IMG/VR virus record: IMGVR_UViG_3300045110_000117
Location: 1 to 37,363 of that record
Strand: one strand, 5' to 3'
Origin: a virus
DNA length: 37,363 bases
Of the stretch, positions 7,853-15,941 are shown in pieces (positions within the stretch are counted from its first letter, which is position 1; the number at the start of each line of letters is the position of its first letter). The notes beneath the pieces were generated by a model. It had not been told where the DNA came from. It ran no database searches and worked only from the letters and a program-made list of their open reading frames with translations. The translations under genes were made by a program, and so were the position numbers.

Positions 7853-10096
7853 CTACTGCATCGGGCCCGGAGGCGGTGCGGGCATGCCCATGGGCGCCCC
7901 TGGCGGTGCAGCCTGCCCGTTCGGTGCGCCCTCGCCCTCTGCGGCCTCTGGAGGCGCTGGCGGGGTCATGCGCTGGGCCAGTTGCCGCTGAACGTCAGCA
8001 TGCCCATACAGCTTCTCCTCCAACTGCGTATCGAGCATGTCGGAGACGAGCTGCCGAACCACCAACTGCAACGCCACCGGATCAATGCTGCCGACCGCCG
8101 CAAGCCGCTTGGTCTCGGCCTCGTAGTCCTTGATGATGAGTTCTCCGCTCTTGTCCTTGGCCTGGGCCTGCATCAGCACAAGCTGCTGCTTGAGGTCTTG
8201 GATTTCGGCGTCGGCCTTGCCCAGAAGCTCCTGCGCGTGCTGCTGCATCTGCTGGGACTGCTGTTGCATCGCCATGACCTGCGGATCGGGGGCGTCGGCC
8301 TTGTATTGCGGCGGCAGGCCACGCTTGAGCCGGTCGGCGAGTTCGTCCGCGCCGGGGAAATCGGAATTAGTGGCCCAGAAGTCGCCGACGATCTGAAACG
8401 CCTCCGGGTTCTGCGCCATGATCTGCGAGAAGGCGTTGGCGGCCTCCTGGCGCTGGGTGCCGTAGCTCGGCCCGACATCGGCCTCGACGTCGTATTGGCC
8501 GACCGTGGGGTTGAATATGATCGTAGGGTCGGGCTGATCCGGGTCTTGCATCTGCTTCTGGGCATCGCCCTGCGTCAGCTGCTGCGGATTGCCATCAGGC
8601 CCCTGGCCGATCGCCTGGTGGGCCTCGGGGGCATCGGGTGCGACCACGACCTTGGCCTCGCTGCCATCCTCGCCCAAGGTCATCACCACCCGCTGCACAT
8701 CGTAAATCTTGGGGATGAGATCGAGCAATATCCTGCCAACTTGCCGTATGCCCTTGGCCTGATTATCCACGTAATGATAAGTTGCCTGCTCGGACTGCCG
8801 CTGGCGTTGCTGGATCGCAATACCTGACCGCTCGTTGGATGGCATGCCCTGCGCGGCCTGATATTGCCCGGTGACGGCGCGCAGATCCTCGCGGGCGATC
8901 TGCATCCCGGTGACGTAAGCCTGGGCCATTTGCGGCGGTGGTTCGCGGGCCGGCGGGGCGATCGGGGCGCCGTCCTCGCCGACGCCGTTGTAGAGCATCA
9001 CGCTCCAGTTCTTGATGTTGGCCGTCATCCACTGCTCTTCGTGGCCTTGGATGGCCGCGGCGGTGGCGACGTAGGGCGTCTTGGTCTGGAGCGCGACCTG
9101 CTCAACGGCTGCGCTCGCCCAGTAGTTGTAAATGCGCTGTGCGTCGATCTGGGAGCGTGTATGGCCCTTGCGGTCCATTTCGCCGTCCATCACCAGCTCT
9201 TCGCCGATGAACGGGACGATGGGAATATACTTTCCGGGCCATTCCTCGCGATCGATGATGCGATTTCCCGCCAGCTTGAACCACTCAATCTCGGGTTCGG
9301 CGACCTTGCGGCTTTTGACGATGAAGGGCTTCAGTTGCTCGCGCACCTCCGCCGGTATCTCGCTGTCCCTGACGGTCGTCCCGTCCTGCATCAGGTGGAT
9401 GGTTTCGTCGTTGATGTTGCGGCGCCAATATTCGGCGATCCTCACGTGGTCCTTGTCGTTCCATGTGTCGGTGTTGTCGAAAGTGGCCGGGGCGGGGCTG
9501 TCTTCCTTGCCGAACTCCTCCTCATACCGATCCCGCGGCACGTCTTCGAACACGAAACAGAAATTCATGTCGGCCTTGTCGTATTCTTTCGCATCTGGGT
9601 CGCAGTAGATCGTGAACGGATCGGAGATCCGGCGGATGAACAGGTCCAGATCGAACGAATTTTGGTCCACGTAGTCGGTTTCGACGCGGACGTAGCCGAT
9701 GCCGCTCTCGACCTGGTGGTAAATGGCGGTGGAATAGGCGTCCACGGCTTTGCTCTGGTATTCGATGCGGCGGATGATGCCCGCGAAGATCTGGGCGGAC
9801 TCGTAGGAGGCTCTGCCGCCGGTTGGCGTGACCTTTATCTGCGCTTTGTTCTGTCTCGCATCGTTGATCACCTGCAAATTGTGTTGCCGGGTCTGGTTAT
9901 ACGTCAGGCATGGCCGCGCGCCGCGCTCCTGGCGCACGTTTGAGTCCCACTGCCCATGATTCAGCGCGTCTCCGTTGGCGAATTTGATGTCGAATTTGGC
10001 CCGATCGCGCCAAGCGGATTCCCACGCCTGGCAGCGGTCAAAGCGCGCCTTCGCCTCGGCGATGATCTTGGTGTCTTCAGCTTTGGGACGCGGCAT
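7853..10096 (-). CDS. Portal protein, P22 gp1-like
   Basis: A 747-residue protein, close to the P22 portal's 725. The dodecameric portal is the channel for packaging and ejection. Family-like landmarks include the N-terminal WRDRAKFDIKFANGDALNHG and CLTYNQTRQHNLQVINDARQ, and FTIYCDPDAKEYDKADMNF near residues 160-180. Next come EWPGKYIPIVPFIGEELVMD near 265-285 and RKGHTRSQIDAQRIYNYWAS near 290. YHYVDNQAKGIRQVGRILLD lies near 440. The C-terminal third has a long glutamine-rich helix (VMAMQQQSQQMQQHAQELLG) matching the barrel helix of P22-type portals, then a Pro/Gly/Met-rich tail. The next gene upstream ends exactly where this one starts. Confidence 0.88.
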   Translation of the reverse strand: MPRPKAEDTKIIAEAKARFDRCQAWESAWRDRAKFDIKFANGDALNHGQWDSNVRQERGARPCLTYNQTRQHNLQVINDARQNKAQIKVTPTGGRASYESAQIFAGIIRRIEYQSKAVDAYSTAIYHQVESGIGYVRVETDYVDQNSFDLDLFIRRISDPFTIYCDPDAKEYDKADMNFCFVFEDVPRDRYEEEFGKEDSPAPATFDNTDTWNDKDHVRIAEYWRRNINDETIHLMQDGTTVRDSEIPAEVREQLKPFIVKSRKVAEPEIEWFKLAGNRIIDREEWPGKYIPIVPFIGEELVMDGEMDRKGHTRSQIDAQRIYNYWASAAVEQVALQTKTPYVATAAAIQGHEEQWMTANIKNWSVMLYNGVGEDGAPIAPPAREPPPQMAQAYVTGMQIAREDLRAVTGQYQAAQGMPSNERSGIAIQQRQRQSEQATYHYVDNQAKGIRQVGRILLDLIPKIYDVQRVVMTLGEDGSEAKVVVAPDAPEAHQAIGQGPDGNPQQLTQGDAQKQMQDPDQPDPTIIFNPTVGQYDVEADVGPSYGTQRQEAANAFSQIMAQNPEAFQIVGDFWATNSDFPGADELADRLKRGLPPQYKADAPDPQVMAMQQQSQQMQQHAQELLGKADAEIQDLKQQLVLMQAQAKDKSGELIIKDYEAETKRLAAVGSIDPVALQLVVRQLVSDMLDTQLEEKLYGHADVQRQLAQRMTPPAPPEAAEGEGAPNGQAAPPGAPMGMPAPPPGPMQ

Positions 10097-10456
10097 TTAG
10101 GGGTTCCCTGGCGTCCGTGGCGCCATGTCTCGTTGCATGCGCTCCAGCACCACGCTCTGGCTCTGCTGGGTGGCCTGGAGGTCGGCAATTCTCTGCTGCA
10201 TGGCGAGAAGTTCGGTCAGTATCCTGTCCGCCCGCGATGTCAGTCCGTTGACCTTCTCGGCGGTCGCCTGCACGGGACCGCTGCCGCGGGTTTCGAGCGC
10301 GTCGATGCGAATGTCATGGGTGTCGATCTTGTGGCGCATGGCGCCGATTTCGGAGCCGATGGTGAAGACGTAGACGGCAACGCCCGCGGCGGTGCCGAGC
10401 ACGCCGAGCGTCAGCCAGTTGCGCGGTTTAGGCTCCTGCGGGGTGTCATCGGCCAT
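10097..10456 (-). CDS. Single-pass membrane protein with coiled coil
   Basis: A 119-residue protein whose stop abuts the portal ATG. Residues 1-12 are polar. About 13-36 form one transmembrane segment (NWLTLGVLGTAAGVAVYVFT). Residues 38-110 are helical with heptads (IDTHDIRIDALETRG, ADRILTELLAMQQRIADLQA). The topology, a cytoplasmic stub, one membrane helix and a long coiled coil, resembles spanin-like or holin-like accessory proteins and some internal virion proteins. No lysis gene neighbours it, so no function is assigned. Confidence 0.6.
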   Translation of the reverse strand: MADDTPQEPKPRNWLTLGVLGTAAGVAVYVFTIGSEIGAMRHKIDTHDIRIDALETRGSGPVQATAEKVNGLTSRADRILTELLAMQQRIADLQATQQSQSVVLERMQRDMAPRTPGNP

Positions 10457-10465
10457 CGCATCGGA

Positions 10466-11311
10466 TCAGCCTTGTCCCTTAGCTAACTGCCGGTGGTGCT
10501 GTCGTGGCGGTATCACGCTGTAGCGGGTCTGTTTGATGCCCAGCGATGGATCGCCCCGCCAATGCGCGCTGACCCTTTCGAGACGACCCATCCTGATACG
10601 CAGATGCGCCCGGCAGAAATGCAGCGCCTTGCCTCCGGTGAGCCTGGTTTCGTGGGGGGTGCCGTCGATGACCGGCGGCGTTACCTCCAGCTTGATCTCG
10701 GTCCACGCCTTGAGCGGGAATTTGCCCACCATTTTCTTGCCAGCCGCGATCTTCTTCTGCATCCCGGCATGGGGCATATGCTGGCGGCGTCCGATGATGC
10801 GCGGGGTATTGATGAGGGCCAGGGAAGCTATGATCTCCCGACTGCGCCCCATCAACTCGATGTCGTCGAACTTGCCGCTATCCTCCAATCCGTGCTGCCC
10901 GGTGTAGAAGCGGCCGTTCGCCATCGACATTCCGAAGAACAGCAAATTCTGGCACCACAGCAAGGTTTCGTCGTCGGAATTATAGGCCAGCAGTCGGGCG
11001 ACAATCGGTTGCGCAATCCATTCGTGGCCGACGCCAAGATTGATTTTGATGCGGCCGTATGGGTTCTGATAGAGCAACGCCCCGTTGCGCCCGTTGCGCG
11101 TCCGGTGCTCGATCCATGTAATCGGCGACGGCAGGAACAGGTGCGGATCTTCGCGCGCCCGCCAATGCACGTTGCCGATCAGGTCGCCAATCAGCTCCAA
11201 TACCTCCGAAACCTCGAAACAATGGCAATCGCTCGTCTGAAGCTCGGGCACGGTCGGCTTGCCACCCAGGTCCATATCCCTGTTCACGATCATCTGGGCG
11301 AGCGGTGTCAT
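10466..11311 (-). CDS. Conserved-looking phage protein of unknown function
   Basis: A 281-residue protein. The ATG at 11311 overlaps the upstream stop (ATGA); the longer open frame to 12022 runs across the sigma-like gene and is rejected. It is a well-mixed, globular-looking protein with aromatic-rich segments (ITWIEHRTRNGRNGALLYQN, NLLFFGMSMANGRFYTGQHG). The C-terminal stretch KALHFCRAHLRIRMGRLERV with HWRGDPSLGIKQTRYSV recalls a motif I associate with unassigned phage proteins encoded near terminases. No catalytic pattern is evident. It follows the sigma-like gene and precedes the membrane/coiled-coil and portal genes. Confidence 0.55.
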   Translation of the reverse strand: MTPLAQMIVNRDMDLGGKPTVPELQTSDCHCFEVSEVLELIGDLIGNVHWRAREDPHLFLPSPITWIEHRTRNGRNGALLYQNPYGRIKINLGVGHEWIAQPIVARLLAYNSDDETLLWCQNLLFFGMSMANGRFYTGQHGLEDSGKFDDIELMGRSREIIASLALINTPRIIGRRQHMPHAGMQKKIAAGKKMVGKFPLKAWTEIKLEVTPPVIDGTPHETRLTGGKALHFCRAHLRIRMGRLERVSAHWRGDPSLGIKQTRYSVIPPRQHHRQLAKGQG

Positions 11312-12240
11312 GGTCCCTCGTCCCAGGTGGTATCGACGACCAGCATGAGATCGTCGGCGCTGGCGAGCACGCGCACGGCGGCCCAGGAGTTGCGCGCCAC
11401 CGCGCCCTTGACGCCTTCGGGGATCGCGAGCGGAAACGCGGAGAGCCGCGCATGCTGCGGGATATCGCGTGCCAGTTGCGCCACGGCCTCGCCGATCTGG
11501 CCGCCGTCGCGCGGGTATTGCACCCGTGTCGCCCATTTGCCGAGCCACGGGACGCCGGCAGTGGCTGGGCGCCGGGATAGCAGGAACAGCCGCAGCGCCC
11601 AGTCGGCTTTGACGACCATTTCCGCTTCGGTCAGCGGCGGCGGGTGGCCGTAGTAGGTGCCAGGAAACGCCGTGGCGCCGTCGTGGTAGTGAAAGGAGGT
11701 AGCCGGCGGGGCGGTGTATGCTTGGTCGCCGATCGTATATTCGACCGGGTGCTTGAACTGGATCTTGCCTACGGGGTGCGCCGCTTTGGCCTTGGCCGTC
11801 AGCTTCTCGGCGTAGTCCCGGCTGCGGCGCTCCTCCTCGAGCATCTCGGCGAGCCTGCCGCGTTCCTCCTCGAACTCGCGGAGCTTGCGGGTGGCCTCCC
11901 AGTCCCGCAGCCCGCGCATGTGGGCGAGGAACGCGGCCTTGTCGAAGCCTGGCGGGGGCGTGCGGGCCGTCGTCTGTAGCTGGTGCCCCGCCTTGATCTT
12001 CGGGCTGGCCACCGCCGCGCACATCTTGCGCTCGGCCTTCTGCAATAGCTGCCGGATGCGTTCCTTGTGGCAGCCTTCGCGGTTGCCGATCTCCTCCAGC
12101 GTCTCGCCGCGATGGTAGTAGCCCACCATGACGCGGCGCAGCCTGGGCGTCAGTGTCGCCGCCGCCTCGCGGATGGCTATGCGGTCAATCAGGCGTTGCT
12201 CGTATTCCCACGGGGCGGGCGACTGTTCAGCGGGAGGCAT
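11308..12240 (-). CDS. Sigma-70 region 4-like HTH protein with unknown C-terminal domain
   Basis: Protein of 310 residues from ATG 12240, which has AAAGG four bases upstream; a GTG at 12258 would add six residues. Residues 25-75 read like sigma region 4.2: LTPRLRRVMVGYYHRGETLE, EIGNREGCHKERIRQLLQKA. That is the GETLEEIG...RERIRQ helix-turn-helix that contacts the -35 element. A charged helix (about 115-155) and a globular C-terminal domain follow. The C-terminal part contains GTYYGHPPPLTEAEMVVKAD, then LARDIPQHARLSAFPLAIPE and a closing LASADDLMLVVDTTWDEGP. No region 2 is seen, so it is not a full sigma factor. It may redirect host RNA polymerase, or the HTH may simply bind DNA in another process. 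Confidence 0.55.
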   Translation of the reverse strand: MPPAEQSPAPWEYEQRLIDRIAIREAAATLTPRLRRVMVGYYHRGETLEEIGNREGCHKERIRQLLQKAERKMCAAVASPKIKAGHQLQTTARTPPPGFDKAAFLAHMRGLRDWEATRKLREFEEERGRLAEMLEEERRSRDYAEKLTAKAKAAHPVGKIQFKHPVEYTIGDQAYTAPPATSFHYHDGATAFPGTYYGHPPPLTEAEMVVKADWALRLFLLSRRPATAGVPWLGKWATRVQYPRDGGQIGEAVAQLARDIPQHARLSAFPLAIPEGVKGAVARNSWAAVRVLASADDLMLVVDTTWDEGP

Positions 12241-12586
12241 TGGCCTTTGCGTCGGCACGCTCCGCTAGCCGGATGGCGTTGTTGAACAGCTCCAACACCC
12301 GCTTACGGTCGCCGTTGTCGTTGTATTTGTAGATCGCCTCGATCTTGCCCTGGTATTTGGCCTGCACCGTGGGCGGCAGCGCCGGCCAGACGTAGTCCAG
12401 CGCGAGCTGGGTGGCTGCCTCCTCATCCCAGTCCGTCGCCACCAGCAGCCACCCGATGGCACAGTGCTTCTGGTCCTCCTCCAGACCGAGGTTGCCGGTA
12501 TTCCATCCGGCGCCTACTCCGTCGCGGGCCACCCGCAGGCGGACGATGTCCTCGGCCTCGCGTTCCGGCATTGCATCGAATGGCAT
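12227..12586 (-). CDS. Small acidic helical protein, unknown function
   Basis: A 119-residue protein with ATG at 12586 and a strong GGAGGGGG upstream. It overlaps the sigma-like gene start by 14 bases. It is helical and rich in Asp, Glu and Ala (DWDEEAATQLALDYVWPALP, GKIEAIYKYNDNGDRKRVLE). No recognised motif. It sits between a two-helix membrane protein and the sigma-like gene. The coupling suggests coordinated synthesis with the sigma-like protein, possibly as a partner, but nothing in the sequence proves it. Confidence 0.5.
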   Translation of the reverse strand: MPFDAMPEREAEDIVRLRVARDGVGAGWNTGNLGLEEDQKHCAIGWLLVATDWDEEAATQLALDYVWPALPPTVQAKYQGKIEAIYKYNDNGDRKRVLELFNNAIRLAERADAKANASR

Positions 12587-12605
12587 ATCCCCCTCCCCAG
12601 GGTTG

Positions 12606-12797
12606 TTAGCGTATTCCGAGCGGTCGCAACGGTATCTCGCCGAGCAGGGCCGAGACGATAATGAGAATGAATACCAGCGCGATGATGGCCAGGGCGATTG
12701 CGCCGAACGGTGGCGGCAGCGGGATCTGCTGGATGACCCAGACGATGACCCCCATGACGAGGATCAGTATCAGCAGCCAGATCAGGAGCGAAATCAT
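12606..12797 (-). CDS. Small two-helix membrane protein, holin-like
   Basis: A 63-residue protein, almost all hydrophobic. Two predicted transmembrane helices (about residues 1-24 and 32-54) are separated by a short proline-rich turn, IQQIPLPPPFG. The C-terminus is basic (PLRPLGIR). Class II holins have this size and topology, and small membrane proteins of the Thivi_2564 type look similar. AGGTGG lies about seven bases from the ATG. No endolysin is adjacent, so the holin reading is tentative. It sits inside the late transcript between head-assembly accessory genes. Confidence 0.55.
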   Translation of the reverse strand: MISLLIWLLILILVMGVIVWVIQQIPLPPPFGAIALAIIALVFILIIVSALLGEIPLRPLGIR

Positions 12798-12817
12798 GAT
12801 GCCGCCACCTTCGGTTG

Positions 12818-13102
12818 CTATGCAGCTTTCGCAGTCGGCGCCGCCACCGGCCGATCGGCGCTGCTTAGCCCCTCGATGCGGGCCTTCGCCTCTTTGCCGT
12901 CCTCGCCCAGGTTCTCGAGCAGCCGCAGCGCCGCCGCGCGGATCAGCGCGTAGTGATGCTTGTCGCCGATGATGTAGTCGGTGGCCAGCATCGCCAGCAG
13001 ATAGTCAGGACGGGGCGCCATGATGCCCGGCCCAGGTTTGGGCACGCCTTTGTCGGCATGCGTGTCCGCAGCCTTCTCCTCATGCGTTGGTAACGTCGCC
13101 AT
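12818..13102 (-). CDS. Small unknown protein with optional proline-rich N-terminal extension
   Basis: A 94-residue protein from the ATG at 13102, chosen because it has AAAGGAGG seven bases upstream, one of the best Shine-Dalgarno matches in the window. The same frame continues open to an ATG at 13243 that overlaps the Ig-like gene's stop (ATGA). That start adds 47 Pro/Lys/Ala-rich residues (e.g. KPPPPAPLRNRKAPPP). Both starts may be used. The core contains YLLAMLATDYIIGDKHHYAL and IRAAALRLLENLGEDGKEAK, two amphipathic helices. No family is recognised. The stretch 13103-13239 has no other feature besides this extension. Confidence 0.5.
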   Translation of the reverse strand: MATLPTHEEKAADTHADKGVPKPGPGIMAPRPDYLLAMLATDYIIGDKHHYALIRAAALRLLENLGEDGKEAKARIEGLSSADRPVAAPTAKAA

Positions 13103-13239
13103 AGCCGTTCCTCCTTTGTGGGATTGCGCGGACGCCGATGCCTTGGTCGGCCCGCGAGACGGTAACGGCGGCGGCGCCTTGCGGTTCCGCAACGGAGCCG
13201 GGGGCGGCGGCTTGGCGGACGCCTTCGCGGGCGCTCGCC

Positions 13240-13677
13240 TCATAACACCGCGGCCGGTATCGCCACGCCGTTGCTCATGGGCGCAGCCGTGCTGCCGAGG
13301 GCGTTGGTCGCCGTCACCACGCAGGCCAGCGTATGCCCGGCGTCCTCGACCGCAACTGGCCGCTCGGCGCCGGTCGTGCCATCGGCCACGCCGTCGCTGT
13401 GCCACGCGTAGGCGTATGAGGTGGGTTCCCCGTCCCAGTTGCCCATGGTGCATGTGAGTTGCTCCAGCCCCGGCTGGCTCGCCACATACGGAACGTCGCG
13501 GTTTGTCGGCGGGCCGAGCTGGGCGAGGATGTCGGCGTAGATGGCGGCGATCTCTGCGGCATGCGTGCGGTCGTTGTTCAGCCAGTCCTCGGTGAGCATC
13601 ATCACCATGCGGCGCACGTCGTTGGTCGATGCCTGCGGCTCTGGCGTTTCGGCTGCGGCTTTCGGTGCGGTGGCCAT
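13240..13677 (-). CDS. Ig-like domain protein, possible capsid surface protein
   Basis: A 145-residue protein starting two bases after the TerL stop (ATG at 13677). Residues 1-60 are helical (NDVRRMVMMLTEDWLNNDRT). Residues 65-145 are beta-rich and resemble a phage Ig-like domain, with PGLEQLTCTMGNWDGEPTSY, YAWHSDG, and the typical last strands AGHTLACVVTATNALGSTAA. Phage Ig-like domains usually sit on capsid or fibre surfaces and bind cell-surface glycans weakly. Its location between terminase and portal is not the P22 order, so it may be a recent insertion. Confidence 0.6.
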   Translation of the reverse strand: MATAPKAAAETPEPQASTNDVRRMVMMLTEDWLNNDRTHAAEIAAIYADILAQLGPPTNRDVPYVASQPGLEQLTCTMGNWDGEPTSYAYAWHSDGVADGTTGAERPVAVEDAGHTLACVVTATNALGSTAAPMSNGVAIPAAVL

Positions 13678-13679
13678 GT

Positions 13680-15014
13680 TCAGATCCCCATCCACGATGA
13701 TTCCAGCCCGCGCGGCTCGAGGTATTTCCGGGTCGGCAACTGCCCGCTGATGATGTCCACGGTCGGTGTCTCGGTATCGCGCACGCCAAGCGCCAGATAG
13801 CGCGCTGCATCGGCACCGTGGCTGGCGTGGTCATGGACTGGTGCGCTGCGCCAGGTCTGCGCCGCCTCGTTCCATTCCCGCCGGTAATGCCGCAGCGCGC
13901 TGATGCCCTTGGCGCAACGCTCGGCATCGAACCATGCCCGCGGCAGGATCATGCGAACCGCATTGATGCCGTCAGCGACGCTGTGCGAACGGCATTGGCG
14001 GGTGGGGCGAACGCCGAGGGAATGCAGGGTTTCAATGCGGGACTTCCCACTCCCCAGCTCCCGCACCGCTGCATCGTGGGGCAGGATATGGCGCTCGTAG
14101 ACGTATGGGCGTGTCTGGAGGATGCGGACGTAGTGATCCAAGCCAGCGCCGCTGTCCTCGATGTAGTCGATCAGCCGCCACTCGCCGCCCTTGGTGACCT
14201 GGCAGCACCAAATGGCTGTGGAATCATGCACGCCGAGATCCCAAGCGGTCCAGACCTTTAGCGCCGGATCATGCGGCACGCCGCCAATCCGCCCGGCCCG
14301 CTCCACCTCATCCATGAGCTTGCCGTAATAGCTGCCGCTGTTGGGCGCATTGAACGAGCAGCACAGTTCCTGCTCGAACTCCTCGTCGCTCATCTCAGTC
14401 CGCAGCCGCTCTATGGCTTCTGCCGACAAGGCGTTGGTGCGGGTGTGATCGAGGAGGTATGCGCTGTAGCCGGGCGTGGTGCGTGCTCTGTCGTATGCGG
14501 CTTGGAGTAGCCCGCGGCCCTTGGGCGTGCCAGATCGAACCAGGGTGCCGTCTCTATCTGCGAGCATCGGTTCAATAACCAGCGGCACCATTGATTGCGG
14601 CGTATCGTCGAACTCGTCGATGATGCACTCATCGGCGTATCCCCCGCGCCAGCTATCCGGGTTGTCCGCACCGCCTGCCTGCCAGGTGCCGCCATTTGGC
14701 AGCTTGATGGCCATCTCGGAGCGGCGGACGACCGCGCCGGGGATGGCATCCGCCGCCCGCACCGCTTGATCCCACAGGCCGGTGCGGCTCCACATGACGC
14801 CATACGGCAGGATATGGACGACCCGCGGCAATGGTTTTGGATCGGTCAGAGCACGCTTGAAGCCGCGCCACATGAGGGCGGTAGACTTGCCGGCCCGACG
14901 ATGCACGACGGCAACGATACGCTTGGCCGGGTCGTCGATGAGAGGCTTTTGCCAGGGCCGGGGCGCGAACGGCAGCGTAACCTTTGCGCGGGTCTGCTCA
15001 GTTGCCATCGACAT
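13680..15014 (-). CDS. terL: Terminase large subunit
   Basis: A 444-residue packaging motor and nuclease. Walker A is HRRAGKST (residues 38-45). Walker B with its catalytic carboxylate is ECIIDEFDD (129-137). The C-terminal RNase H-like nuclease has WDLGVHDSTAIW (D259, D264) and HDHASHGADAARY (D401). Two ATGs (15014, 15008) are possible and both overlap the end of the small subunit. The protein follows TerS directly, as in P22-like phages. The gene after it is the Ig-like protein rather than the portal. All motor and nuclease motifs look intact. Confidence 0.9.
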   Translation of the reverse strand: MSMATEQTRAKVTLPFAPRPWQKPLIDDPAKRIVAVVHRRAGKSTALMWRGFKRALTDPKPLPRVVHILPYGVMWSRTGLWDQAVRAADAIPGAVVRRSEMAIKLPNGGTWQAGGADNPDSWRGGYADECIIDEFDDTPQSMVPLVIEPMLADRDGTLVRSGTPKGRGLLQAAYDRARTTPGYSAYLLDHTRTNALSAEAIERLRTEMSDEEFEQELCCSFNAPNSGSYYGKLMDEVERAGRIGGVPHDPALKVWTAWDLGVHDSTAIWCCQVTKGGEWRLIDYIEDSGAGLDHYVRILQTRPYVYERHILPHDAAVRELGSGKSRIETLHSLGVRPTRQCRSHSVADGINAVRMILPRAWFDAERCAKGISALRHYRREWNEAAQTWRSAPVHDHASHGADAARYLALGVRDTETPTVDIISGQLPTRKYLEPRGLESSWMGI

Positions 15015-15327
15015 CGGCTGTCTCTGCGAACATCACCGAGATCATTGTGTCCGATTCCGCATCGATCGTCTGCGGCACTGATGGTTCGGTTGCATCTGCC
15101 CAGCGGAAATCAACTGCAATGGGTGCGCCATTCTCGCCGGTCATCTGGAAAGGCAGCACGCGGCCGATGAGTCCCATGAACGCGACGGGATTTTGCTCGG
15201 CCTGGCGCATGAGATATTCCTGGCCGCCCACTCCCGCTAAGGCACCGACGATCATGCCTCTGAGGTCGCCGTTGACCTTGTTGGGCGTTCCTTTTGAGCG
15301 TCCGCCGGTTTTTCGTCCGAGTGCCAT
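14998..15327 (-). CDS. terS: Terminase small subunit, probable
   Basis: A 109-residue protein overlapping TerL by 17 bases. The N-terminus MALGRKTGGRSKGTPNKVNG is the basic GRPKGTPNK-type patch that opens many phage small terminases and binds DNA. The middle (LRGMIVGALAGVGGQEYLMR, AFMGLIGRVLPFQM) is helical, matching the oligomerisation region. The C-terminus is acidic. Its position and N-terminal patch support the call more than global similarity, and it is shorter than P22 gp3 (162 residues). Start ATG at 15327. Confidence 0.65.
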   Translation of the reverse strand: MALGRKTGGRSKGTPNKVNGDLRGMIVGALAGVGGQEYLMRQAEQNPVAFMGLIGRVLPFQMTGENGAPIAVDFRWADATEPSVPQTIDAESDTMISVMFAETADVDGN

Positions 15328-15350
15328 CTAGAGCATTCTACTGTAGAGAT

Positions 15351-15941
15351 TCATTCTCGTGCTGTGAGACATGCGATGGGGACGGTTAGCTCTCGCAATG
15401 CCCCCAGCATCGGCAACGCAATCCTCGCTGTATTCGTCGCCGCTGCGATGACGACGGCCTCTCGTCCCTGGAATGGCCCGTAGAGGCACGTGACGGGGGC
15501 GCCAGGGCGCAGGAGCGGTGCGTCCGGTAGTGGGAGGCGGCGGAAGGCGTCACCGGCCTGTAGGGCGTGCATAATGGCTGGATCGAGATGGTGGGGTGTC
15601 GAGCCGCTCATGAGCACCTGGCGAATGCCGCGATAGGACAGGATCGGTGACCAGCGGTCCTCGGTTCCAACGGCCACGAAGACGTAGCCGGTGAACAGCG
15701 GGCGCTCGACGCGGTGCAGCATTGTCGGCGTATGCCGGTCGCGGCGCTGGACGACGATCAGCGGGAGGTATGTGTGATAGCCGGCGCCGGTGAGCTGGGT
15801 TGCGGCCCATCGTTCGGCCTGTGGGTGGGTTTGTGCGACGAGCCAATAGCTACCGCACCCGGCGTGGTTGGCGTCAGGTTGCGGCGCTTTTATGCGCGTC
15901 AATGGCTTAGGGTCAAGAGTTTGGTGGGCGAGTGCGGTCAT
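15351..15941 (-). CDS. NusG/RfaH-like transcription elongation factor
   Basis: A 196-residue protein. NusG-family proteins bind elongating RNA polymerase through the NGN domain and suppress pausing or termination. Residues 32-135 read as an NGN domain: SYWLVAQTHPQAERWAATQL, GAGYHTYLPLIVV, ERPLFTGYVFVAV and GIRQVLM are the usual strands. Residues 144-192 form a KOW-type barrel (LRPGAPVTCLYGPFQGREAV). Residues 1-30 are an extra disordered N-terminus. The RfaH-like PLFPGYLF element appears as PLFTGYVFV. Its gene overlaps the preceding gene (ATGA) and is the last before TerS. The likely role is antitermination across the long late operon; role inferred, family confident. Confidence 0.8.
   Translation of the reverse strand: MTALAHQTLDPKPLTRIKAPQPDANHAGCGSYWLVAQTHPQAERWAATQLTGAGYHTYLPLIVVQRRDRHTPTMLHRVERPLFTGYVFVAVGTEDRWSPILSYRGIRQVLMSGSTPHHLDPAIMHALQAGDAFRRLPLPDAPLLRPGAPVTCLYGPFQGREAVVIAAATNTARIALPMLGALRELTVPIACLTARE

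Noticed and set aside
8864-9943. A 359-codon rightward frame
   Set aside because: Antisense to the portal, low-complexity Val/Asp/Gly composition, no motif.
10466-12022. A 518-codon leftward open frame
   Set aside because: Upstream of 11311 it crosses the sigma-like gene in another frame and gives only Arg/Gly-rich sequence. The ATG at 11311, coupled by ATGA, is the real start.
12818-13927. A 369-codon frame across the Ig-like gene and TerL
   Set aside because: The part above 13243 is out of frame with recognisable genes and has biased Arg/Ala/Gly composition.
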